From positions 35,280 through 99,279 of the forward strand of contig CAUTYX010000006.1 of the NCBI GenBank assembly GCA_963542695.1: 64,000 bases of DNA, given 5' to 3'. The translations under genes were made by a program, and so were the position numbers. This DNA comes from RUG100 sp963542695 (GTDB lineage Bacteria > Bacillota > Clostridia > Peptostreptococcales > Anaerovoracaceae). The notes beneath the pieces were generated by a model that saw only the letters and a list, made by a program, of their open reading frames with translations, had not been told where the DNA came from and did no database searches. How positions within the stretch are numbered: the first letter of the stretch is position 1; every line of letters begins with the position of its first letter. Positions 23,946-31,800 of this stretch are shown here, piece after piece.

Positions 23946-25862
23946 TTACTGGTTTCTTTGCAAAAGTAAATTTTCATAGGGGTATACGGTGATGGTGTTT
24001 TTTTCTATGCGGCCGGACAGTAAATCCGTAAAACAGCCATGGTAGGGAAGGTGACGCATAGTGGGGCTTTGATTGCAAACAGTAATGAACTCTTGGTCGG
24101 AAGCACTACGGCTAAAGGCGAAGAGGCTGTTTTTTGCAATCAGCAATCGGTACGATCCCCGAGCGAATACCGTTGAACTATGGCGAATTGCAATAAGTTT
24201 TTTGTACCATTGTTGCAACTGTTTGTTTTCCTTGCCCCAGGGAAAGCAGGTTCTGTTAAAGGGATCGTTGTAGCCTTCCGTTTCGGCTTCGTCTCCGTAA
24301 TAGATGCAAGGGATACCCGGCAAGGTCATCTGCAAAACTACGGCTGTTTGTAGCCGCCGCAAGGCGATGGCTTTTTCTTCCGCTGTCATGTGCGTGTGAG
24401 CTTTTTCTTCTCGGCTGGCTTCCGGCGGTAATTCTTTGCCGCCTAAAGCCGTTAAGATTCGATTGGTATCATGATTACCCAGATGGTTCATGAGGCAATG
24501 CAGGACTTCCGGCGGATAGTTGTTTACAAGAAGCTCCATTGTTTGCCGTAATCCATCGGCGTCGCCATATCGGGAAAAACGGATAATGGCATCCCGGAGA
24601 GGGTAGTTGGTAACAGCGTCCAATTTGTTTCCTTCAAAATAGTTTTTCCGTTCATCATAAGCGAATTTTGTGGACGCTTCTTCCCAGGCCTCTCCTAATA
24701 TCAAAGCGTCTTTTCGTTGCTTTTTGGCAGATTCCACCAGCTTTTCAAGAAAGCTTTGTGGCAACTCGTCTACCACATCCAGCCGCCAGCCGGCAGCACC
24801 TGCCTTGATCCACTTGGCAATAACTCCTTGCGGTCCGGTGATATAGTCAATGTAGGAAGGTTCTTCTTTATTTAATCGGGGCAAGGTTTTGATGCCCCAC
24901 CAAGTTTTGTAAGGAATATTTTCGGTCTCTTTGTCCGTAAAATAGTACCAATGGCGGTAAGGGGAGTTTGGATTTTCCCAGGCACCGTTGCCGCCGTAGT
25001 TTCCGTATTTGTCAAAGTAGATGGAATCAGCACCGGTGTGGGAAAACACACCGTCACAGATGATTTCCATACCTAGTTTTTTCGCTTCCTTGCAGAGGGT
25101 TTCAAAAGCATCATTGCTTCCAAACATAGGATCCACGTGCATGTAATCGGCAGTGTCGTATTTGTGATTGGAATAGGCGGTAAAAATCGGACTTAGATAC
25201 AGGCAAGTGATACCTAAATCCGCCAGATAGGGCAGCTTTTCCTTAATGCCGGCAAGATTCCCGCCAAAGAAATCGTTGTTTTTGACTTCTCCGTTTTCGT
25301 CAGGTCTATATTCCGGCATTCCGCCCCAGTCTTGGCGCAAAACCTTATCTTTTATGGCAAGAGAAGGTTCGTTTAAACCGGAGGATTTCCGGCCACGGTA
25401 AAACCGGTCTACAAAGATATGGTACATAACTCCCCCGTATAGCCATGTGGGAGCATGATATTTTCGTAAGTAAACGGTTTGCTGCCAGGCTGCCGGGGAA
25501 TCATCTTGTTGACTTGGCTCTCCAGTAGCAGCGTCTTTTCCGAAATACATTTCCCGGCCATCTTTTGTTAGGCGGAAACGAAACCAGTATAATCCGGTAT
25601 CTCCATAGGGAACCGTAGCGACAAAAACTACATAGTCCTTTGAGAAATTATCCTTTGGTAAAGAGGGCAGAGGCTCCATAGGGTAGTCCACATACTCTGT
25701 GTCTTTGTCAAAGAGAACCTGCAGGGTAACTTGCCAAGAGGATAGCTGCCGGGATACCGGTAAACGGTAAGTAACCCGGGTGCCGGCAGTTACCGGCCCC
25801 GGGGGATCTTTGAAACGAGAGTCCTGTGTAGTAAAAAGTAGTGGTTGGCCTGCTGGCATCAT
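23946..25862 (-). CDS. GH13 alpha-amylase family glucan hydrolase (intracellular, neopullulanase-like)
   Basis: The 638 residues have an N-terminal beta-sandwich (about 1-130) followed by a GH13 barrel starting MYHIFVDRFYRG. The catalytic triad is visible: nucleophile Asp in GWRLDVVDE, acid/base Glu in LILGEAWEE, and Asp in LGNHDTNR. Region I is DGVFSHTG. There is no signal peptide, so it probably degrades glycogen or imported maltodextrin inside the cell. ATG 25862 follows AGGAG at 8 bases. It sits between glgD (11 bases) and pgcA in one operon. Substrate specificity (cyclomaltodextrinase, neopullulanase or plain amylase) cannot be fixed from sequence. Confidence 0.85.
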   Translation of the reverse strand: MMPAGQPLLFTTQDSRFKDPPGPVTAGTRVTYRLPVSRQLSSWQVTLQVLFDKDTEYVDYPMEPLPSLPKDNFSKDYVVFVATVPYGDTGLYWFRFRLTKDGREMYFGKDAATGEPSQQDDSPAAWQQTVYLRKYHAPTWLYGGVMYHIFVDRFYRGRKSSGLNEPSLAIKDKVLRQDWGGMPEYRPDENGEVKNNDFFGGNLAGIKEKLPYLADLGITCLYLSPIFTAYSNHKYDTADYMHVDPMFGSNDAFETLCKEAKKLGMEIICDGVFSHTGADSIYFDKYGNYGGNGAWENPNSPYRHWYYFTDKETENIPYKTWWGIKTLPRLNKEEPSYIDYITGPQGVIAKWIKAGAAGWRLDVVDELPQSFLEKLVESAKKQRKDALILGEAWEEASTKFAYDERKNYFEGNKLDAVTNYPLRDAIIRFSRYGDADGLRQTMELLVNNYPPEVLHCLMNHLGNHDTNRILTALGGKELPPEASREEKAHTHMTAEEKAIALRRLQTAVVLQMTLPGIPCIYYGDEAETEGYNDPFNRTCFPWGKENKQLQQWYKKLIAIRHSSTVFARGSYRLLIAKNSLFAFSRSASDQEFITVCNQSPTMRHLPYHGCFTDLLSGRIEKNTITVYPYENLLLQRNQ

Positions 25863-25873
25863 GTAAATAGCTC

Positions 25874-26992
25874 CTAAACGATTTCGTTGCGTTTGCAGTA
25901 GAATGGGTGTGTCAGATACCCGGAAAGGTTTCGGCCATCGTTAACGATGACTTTTTTATCCAGCACTGCATAGGACAAGGTGGCGTTTTCTCCTACGGTA
26001 GAATCCTGCATTATGACGCTGTTTTCTATAACTGCCCCTTTTTTGATTCGAGCGCCACGGAAAATAACGCAGTTACGCACCTGACCTTCAATGGTGACAC
26101 CATCAGCAATAAGGGAGTTTTCTACCTGGGCATATTGGCCGTAATAGGTGGCGGGACTATCCTTTGTTTTGGTGATAATAGGACCGGTAGGAGAGTGAAA
26201 TAGGCTTTCTTGCGCCTTTCTATCGAGCAATGCCAAACTACCGGTTAGATACGACGGCAAATCTTCCATGTAGATTACCATTTCATCTGTGGTATAAGCC
26301 AAAATCTTTTGGGTATGAATCAAATGGCTAATTAAAAATGGATATACACCGGCATCGGTTTGGAGGGATAGTTCTTCAATTAGTTCCAGCAAATAATTCC
26401 GCTCCATGACACAGGTGGCCATAGTCAAATCGGCGTTAAGAGCTTCTGTGTTGTTGGTGGAAATACGGGTTATTTGATGGTTGGCATCGGTTTTTACGCC
26501 GAGCCGATTCTGTAAGGGCTCTTTGTTTAGTACGTTGGAGGAAAAGAAATAGGTAATGTCTCCTTGGTGGTACTGATGAAATTCCACCATTTTTCTAAAA
26601 TCTACGTTACCGGCGTACCCGGTGCCACACAGCACAATGTGCTTTTCCTTTAGATTGCGAAGATAAGAGCGATTATTTAAAAGCGCTTCCAGTCGATTGT
26701 GACTTCGGTCGGAGCAGTGGGCGGAAGAGTAGGGTGGCAAGAAAGTGAGGCCGCCATGCTTTCTGTCTAGATCCCATTCACTGCCGGACTGTACATGGTC
26801 CATTAGGGAGTTGTATTTGTGCCCTTCAATAAGCCCAACGTTACGAATACCGGAATTTACCATATTGGATAAGGCAAAGTCAATTAGCCGATACTTAGAG
26901 GCAAAGGGAAGGGCTGCTAAGGTCCTTTTTTCTGTCAGTTTTTCAGACAGCTTGTTGTAGGATTCGGAAATAATGATTCCAGCAGCATCCAT
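25874..26992 (-). CDS. glgD: GlgD, regulatory ADP-glucose pyrophosphorylase paralogue
   Basis: This is the non-catalytic partner of GlgC in Bacillota. It has the nucleotidyltransferase fold (AALPFASKYRLIDFALSNMVNSG) and a C-terminal left-handed beta-helix (ENSVIMQDSTVGENATL). Where GlgC has the catalytic SGDHIYKM, this protein has CGTGYAGNVDF, lacking the metal-binding Asp. ATG 26992 is chosen because GGAAGGAG lies 9 bases upstream; an ATG three codons earlier abuts that site. It starts one base after the glgC stop, consistent with coupled translation of a hetero-oligomer. Confidence 0.92.
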   Translation of the reverse strand: MDAAGIIISESYNKLSEKLTEKRTLAALPFASKYRLIDFALSNMVNSGIRNVGLIEGHKYNSLMDHVQSGSEWDLDRKHGGLTFLPPYSSAHCSDRSHNRLEALLNNRSYLRNLKEKHIVLCGTGYAGNVDFRKMVEFHQYHQGDITYFFSSNVLNKEPLQNRLGVKTDANHQITRISTNNTEALNADLTMATCVMERNYLLELIEELSLQTDAGVYPFLISHLIHTQKILAYTTDEMVIYMEDLPSYLTGSLALLDRKAQESLFHSPTGPIITKTKDSPATYYGQYAQVENSLIADGVTIEGQVRNCVIFRGARIKKGAVIENSVIMQDSTVGENATLSYAVLDKKVIVNDGRNLSGYLTHPFYCKRNEIV

Positions 26993-26993
26993 C

Positions 26994-28193
26994 TTACTCA
27001 TCTCCTTCCATTGTTTCTTTATCAACGATTTCACCGGCAGAAATATGGCCATTGGCAGGGATTTGCAGGTGATCTGCCAGTACCGTTAATGCGCCTTTTC
27101 CGACAGGAGCACCAATAGTAGAACCGCTGTCTATGGTGGTATATTCGCCAATGACAGCTTGGGAAATATGGGCACCGGCGCCGATGACACAGCCTGTCAT
27201 AATGACACTGTCTTCGATGACGGATCCTTCCTCTACGATAACATCGCTAAAGACAACAGAGTTTTTACAAGTGCCGCCCATATCACCGCCATCTCCTATG
27301 ATGGAGTTTTCAAGAAGGGCTGCTTTGCTGATGTACTCCGGATGGGTAAAGCCATGGCGGTAATAGATTCTCCAGGAAGGGTCGTTGAGACGAAGCAAAG
27401 GATTTTCTCCCAGAACATCCATATGGGCGGCCCAAAAGGAGGATAAGGTTCCTACATCTCTCCAATATCCGTTAAACGTATAAGCAAACATTCGCTGGTC
27501 ATCGTGCAACATACGAGGGATAACGTTTTTTCCAAAGTCGTTGACAGAATGGGGATCGTTTTCATCTTCTGTCAAATATTGCAATAATTTTTTTGCAGTG
27601 AAAATATAGACTCCCATAGACGCCAAGGTGCTTTTTGGGTGAGTCGGTTTTTCTTCAAATTCCACAATTCGACCGGTTTCGTCGGTATTCATAATACCGA
27701 AACGGGAAGCTTCTTCGGGGGCGACATCAATAACGGCAATGGTACAATCTGCCTGGTTCTCAATGTGCTGATCCAGCATCTTCCGGTAATTCATCTTGTA
27801 GATGTGATCTCCGGATAGAATCAAAACATACTTTGGACTGTACTGGCGAAGGAAGCGGATATTTTGGTAGATAGCGTTGGCAGTACCTTTGAACCAATCC
27901 CCGCCGGCCTCGGCTTGGTAGGGCGGCAGCACATGAAGGCCGCCATACTTTAGATTCATATCCCACGGGTCGCCACGACCCAGATAATCATTTAGCTCTA
28001 ACGGTTGGTACTGTGTCAATACGCCAACGGTATCAATGCCGGAATTGACGCAGTTAGACAGAGAAAAGTCGATGATACGATACTTTCCTCCAAAGGGGAC
28101 AGCCGGCTTGGCTGTATTTTTTGTTAGAGGCGCCAGCCGGCTCCCTTGCCCCCCGGCTAGCAACATAGCTACACATTCTTTCCTTTCACTCAT
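26994..28193 (-). CDS. glgC: Glucose-1-phosphate adenylyltransferase, catalytic subunit
   Basis: This enzyme makes ADP-glucose from ATP and glucose-1-phosphate, the regulated step of glycogen synthesis. The 399 residues include the pyrophosphorylase loop LLAGGQGSRLAPLT, substrate segments KPAVPFGGKYRIIDF and ILSGDHIYKMNYRKM (catalytic Asp), VEFEEKP, and a C-terminal beta-helix. The start overlaps the glgB stop by 4 bases (ATGA), and the stop precedes glgD by one base. Confidence 0.96.
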   Translation of the reverse strand: MSERKECVAMLLAGGQGSRLAPLTKNTAKPAVPFGGKYRIIDFSLSNCVNSGIDTVGVLTQYQPLELNDYLGRGDPWDMNLKYGGLHVLPPYQAEAGGDWFKGTANAIYQNIRFLRQYSPKYVLILSGDHIYKMNYRKMLDQHIENQADCTIAVIDVAPEEASRFGIMNTDETGRIVEFEEKPTHPKSTLASMGVYIFTAKKLLQYLTEDENDPHSVNDFGKNVIPRMLHDDQRMFAYTFNGYWRDVGTLSSFWAAHMDVLGENPLLRLNDPSWRIYYRHGFTHPEYISKAALLENSIIGDGGDMGGTCKNSVVFSDVIVEEGSVIEDSVIMTGCVIGAGAHISQAVIGEYTTIDSGSTIGAPVGKGALTVLADHLQIPANGHISAGEIVDKETMEGDE

Positions 28194-30109
28194 AACGACC
28201 CTTTCCTTTCTAGCATCACTGCGGATAAAGCCGGCAGCGCGATACGAATATAGTTATCTCGGCCATGTTGATGGCCGCTATACACAGCATAATTTTCTTT
28301 GGTTCGTACACCTCTGCCGCCATATTTTTCGGCGTCAGAGTCCAGCAATACTCGGTAAGAGGTTGCGGCCGGTACACCTATATGGAAATCTTTATAGTCG
28401 TTACCGGACAAATTAAGAATACACAAAAGCAGCTGCTCTTCCTTGTCCTTTCGACAGTATATATAGACGTTGTCGTCTTGGTTGTCGGCATCGATCCACT
28501 GAAACCCGTCGTAATCGGTATCCAGTTGCCACAGTGCCGGCAGTGATTGGTAAAGGTGATTTATATCTCGTACATAATGTTGCGTTTTCTTGTGTTGGGG
28601 GTAGTCCAGCAACAGCCAGTCCAGCCCCTGTTTTTCGTTCCACTCAATAAACTGCCCCCACTCGGACCCCATGAATACCAACTTTTTGCCGGGGTGAGTC
28701 ATCATATATAGGTAAAAAACACGTAAATTGGAAAACTTTTCCTGGTATGTTCCCGGCATTTTATCTAGCAGGGAATGTTTTCCGTGTACCACTTCGTCGT
28801 GGGAGATAGGCAAAATAAAGTTTTCACTGTAGGCATAGGAAATGGAAAATGTTAGTTTGTGGTGTATGCTTTTGCGAAACAGCGGGTCTGTTGAAAAATA
28901 TTCCAACACATCGTTCATCCACCCCATATTCCACTTAAAATTAAAGCCCAGTCCACCATCGGTTGGAGGCATAGTTACCATAGGCCAAGTGGTGGATTCT
29001 TCGGCAATCATCATTAGTCCGGGAAAGGTAGACAGTAAGAATTGATTTAACTTTTTCAAAAAAGCCACCGCTTCCAAGTTTTCCCGACCGCCATTTTCGT
29101 TGGGACTCCAGGCGCCGTCTTTTCGGTTGTAGTCCAGGTACAGCATGGCGGCAACGGCATCTACCCGAATGCCGTCGACATGGTATTCCTGGCAGAAGAA
29201 GGTGGCACTGGAGGTTAGAAAACTGATGACTTCCGAACGTCCGAAATCAAAGGAGTAGGTACCCCATAAAAGGTGTTCCCGCTTTGTCACGTCGGTATAT
29301 TCATACAGTGGTTGCCCGTCAAAATTGGCAAGGCCGTGTTGGTCTTTTGGAAAATGCGCCGGCACCCAGTCAACAATAACACCAAGACCGGCTTTGTGGA
29401 AAGCATTAACAAAGTCCTTGAAATCTGCCGGACTGCCATAGCGCCACGTAATGGAAAAATATCCGGTGGTCTGGTACCCCCAAGATCCGTCGTAAGGATA
29501 CTCGGTAACCGGCAGTAATTCTATATGAGTGTACCCCATGTCTTTCATATAGGGAATCAGTTCTTTAGCCAAACGCTGATAACTATAGTATTTCCCATCT
29601 TCATCTCGCTTCCAGGATCCTAGGTGGACTTCGTAGATGTTTAGCGGTGCGGCAAGAATGTCTGTTTCTTTGCGACGCTGCAGCCACGAGGCATCGTCCC
29701 AAGGGTAGGGAACGTCAATGTCTACAACCACGGAAGCCTGTAAATGACCGTCTTCCAGGGTGCCCGGTTCACCGGCAAAGGCATAAGGATCTGCTTTGTA
29801 GACGATATTTCCATAGATATCGGTAATGGCAAACTTGTAGAGGGTTCCGTTGGGGACTTTCGGACAGGTGACTTCCCAGATTTCCGGGTCATCCCAAAGA
29901 GGAACCATGGGTGTCTTTGATGGATCCCAGTGGTTGAAATCGCCTACCAAAGCTACAGAAATAGCTCGCGGTGCCCATAGGCGAAAGACGGTTTTTTCGG
30001 CAGGCGCTCCCGGGAGGTGGTGGACACCTAAAAACTCATAACTCCGCATATTGGTTCCTTTGTGGAATAAATACTTAGGATATGAGATGTCCGTTTTTTT
30101 AAATCCCAT
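28190..30109 (-). CDS. glgB: 1,4-alpha-glucan branching enzyme
   Basis: This enzyme introduces alpha-1,6 branches into glycogen. The 639 residues have an N-terminal CBM48 domain (TVFRLWAPRAISVALVGDFN) and a GH13 barrel: region I DWVPAHFPKD, nucleophile Asp in VDGIRVDAVAAML, acid/base Glu in MMIAEESTTWP, and Asp in LPISHDEVVHG. A C-terminal beta domain follows. ATG 30109 has GGGAGG upstream. It is the first gene of the glgB-glgC-glgD-amylase-pgcA operon, with a promoter at 30159-30187. Confidence 0.96.
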   Translation of the reverse strand: MGFKKTDISYPKYLFHKGTNMRSYEFLGVHHLPGAPAEKTVFRLWAPRAISVALVGDFNHWDPSKTPMVPLWDDPEIWEVTCPKVPNGTLYKFAITDIYGNIVYKADPYAFAGEPGTLEDGHLQASVVVDIDVPYPWDDASWLQRRKETDILAAPLNIYEVHLGSWKRDEDGKYYSYQRLAKELIPYMKDMGYTHIELLPVTEYPYDGSWGYQTTGYFSITWRYGSPADFKDFVNAFHKAGLGVIVDWVPAHFPKDQHGLANFDGQPLYEYTDVTKREHLLWGTYSFDFGRSEVISFLTSSATFFCQEYHVDGIRVDAVAAMLYLDYNRKDGAWSPNENGGRENLEAVAFLKKLNQFLLSTFPGLMMIAEESTTWPMVTMPPTDGGLGFNFKWNMGWMNDVLEYFSTDPLFRKSIHHKLTFSISYAYSENFILPISHDEVVHGKHSLLDKMPGTYQEKFSNLRVFYLYMMTHPGKKLVFMGSEWGQFIEWNEKQGLDWLLLDYPQHKKTQHYVRDINHLYQSLPALWQLDTDYDGFQWIDADNQDDNVYIYCRKDKEEQLLLCILNLSGNDYKDFHIGVPAATSYRVLLDSDAEKYGGRGVRTKENYAVYSGHQHGRDNYIRIALPALSAVMLERKGSL

Positions 30110-30158
30110 GGCGAACCTCCCTCTCTCGTCTTTCGATTGCCTACCTATTTATATATAG

Positions 30159-30187
30159 AGTATATCCTAATGTAGACGAATTATCAA
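30159..30187 (-). promoter_or_regulatory. Promoter of the glgB operon
   Basis: On the minus strand TTGATA (30182-30187), 17 bases, TATACT (30159-30164). It overlaps the divergent glgA promoter. Confidence 0.55.
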
Positions 30188-30201
30188 TCGTATGGTACAA
30201 T
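30173..30201 (+). promoter_or_regulatory. Possible promoter of glgA-glgP
   Basis: TAGACG (30173-30178), 17 bases, TACAAT (30196-30201). Its elements interleave with the divergent glgB promoter, so both can hardly be occupied together. Confidence 0.45.
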
Positions 30202-30276
30202 TTAATATTAAGGTAAAACCATGAAAAACTTTGAAATTACAGGCTTTTAGGCAATTCGGAAAGGGGCTGAAGAAAG

Positions 30277-31749
30277 ATGACGAAGAAAGTTGCATCTGAA
30301 AGAAGAGGTCATCCGGCCGAGAAAAGCCGGAGCGTGAAGAAAATTTTATTTGTTACAGGAGAAGCAGTACCCTTTGCCCATACGGGTGGACTGGGGGAAG
30401 TGGCTTCCTCCCTCCCCAAAGCTCTGAATCAACTGGATGGTGGCAAACATATAGAATGCCGCGTCGTTATGCCTCTATATAAATCCATTTCTCAAGAATA
30501 TCGATCGGCTATGAAATTTTTAGGATCAGCATATGTGACTGTGTCTTGGCGACGCCAATATATGGGTGTTTTTTCTTTGGAAAAAGACAACGTCATGTAC
30601 TACTTTATTGACAACGAATATTATTTTGGTCGATCCCGGATGTATGGCCATTACGATGACTGCGAACGATACACTTTCTTTTCCAAGGCAGTGTTTGAAT
30701 CCATTGCTCTTACCGGGTTTGAACCGGATGTGATCCATGCTAATGATTGGCAGACGGCGTTGGTACCGGTGTACCAGCATCTGGTGTACCGGCGGGCTTT
30801 TGTGAAAACGGTTTTTACGGTGCATAATATAGAGTATCAAGGAAGCTACACTCCCATGGTTTTGGGAGATATTATTGATATTCCGACAGAAGATGCCAAG
30901 ATTATAAAATGGGGCGATTCTGTTAATTTATTAAAAGGCGGAATAGAGGCTTGTAATCGCTTTACCACTGTCAGCCCCAGCTACGCAGAGGAATTAAAAC
31001 ATCCGGCCAATGCCTTCGGGTTAGATGAAATTGTCCGACGCAATAGCCACAAAATGCAAGGGATTTTAAATGGCATCGATACGGATTCCTATAATCCCAT
31101 GACCGATGATGCTTTGGAGAAAAATTTTTCGGCGAATAGTCTCAAAAACAAAGAAAGCTGTAAAGAAGCCTTGCAAAAAGAGTTGGGGTTGGCTCAAAGC
31201 AGCGGTCCGTTACTGGCTATGATTACCCGTCTGGTTCCGGCAAAAGGAATGGATTTGGTCACGGCAACCATAGACTCTATTTTAGACACTATGGATTGCC
31301 AGTTGGTGCTTTTGGGGACCGGCGATGCTGTGTATGAAGATTTTTTCAAAGGGGTGGAACAAAGGCATAGTGGTAAAGCTGTCTGTATTATTGACTTTGA
31401 CAGTAGACTGTCTCGAAAAATCTATAGTGCAGCGGACATTTTCCTGATGCCTTCTCGCAGCGAGGCTTGTGGATTGGCGCAAATGATTTCCTGCCGTTAC
31501 GGAACGGTTCCGTTGGTTCGGGAAGTAGGCGGTCTGAAAGATTCCATTGAAGACTGTACGCTAGGCCAAGGCAGTGGCTTCCTTTTCAGGGATTTTTCAG
31601 CAGATGCCTTTTATAATACAGTTTCCGGAGCGGTGGAACGATTTGCCAACAAAGAGGATTGGGAAAAGCTGGTACGCCATGATATGGCCATTGATTTCGG
31701 CTGGTCAAAGGCTGCCGGAGTATATGCCTCCATGTATGAAAGCCTATAA
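30277..31749 (+). CDS. glgA: Glycogen synthase (ADP-glucose, GT5)
   Basis: This enzyme extends alpha-1,4-glucan chains from ADP-glucose. The 490 residues carry the GT-B fold: N-terminal KILFVTGEAVPFAHTGGLGE, PDVIHANDWQTALVP, VFTVHNIEYQG, and C-terminal MPSRSEACGLAQMISCRYG with VREVGGL. The usual K-T-G-G-L nucleotide-sugar motif reads H-T-G-G-L here. A basic 20-residue leader precedes the domain. The start at ATG 30277 follows a poor site (AAAGGGGCTGAAGAAAG). It is divergent from glgB and followed by glgP after 51 bases. Confidence 0.94.
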   Translation: MTKKVASERRGHPAEKSRSVKKILFVTGEAVPFAHTGGLGEVASSLPKALNQLDGGKHIECRVVMPLYKSISQEYRSAMKFLGSAYVTVSWRRQYMGVFSLEKDNVMYYFIDNEYYFGRSRMYGHYDDCERYTFFSKAVFESIALTGFEPDVIHANDWQTALVPVYQHLVYRRAFVKTVFTVHNIEYQGSYTPMVLGDIIDIPTEDAKIIKWGDSVNLLKGGIEACNRFTTVSPSYAEELKHPANAFGLDEIVRRNSHKMQGILNGIDTDSYNPMTDDALEKNFSANSLKNKESCKEALQKELGLAQSSGPLLAMITRLVPAKGMDLVTATIDSILDTMDCQLVLLGTGDAVYEDFFKGVEQRHSGKAVCIIDFDSRLSRKIYSAADIFLMPSRSEACGLAQMISCRYGTVPLVREVGGLKDSIEDCTLGQGSGFLFRDFSADAFYNTVSGAVERFANKEDWEKLVRHDMAIDFGWSKAAGVYASMYESL

Positions 31750-31800
31750 GGTAAAGAAAACAAGGGAAGAACAAGAATAAAGAAAGAAGATGAAGCGAAG

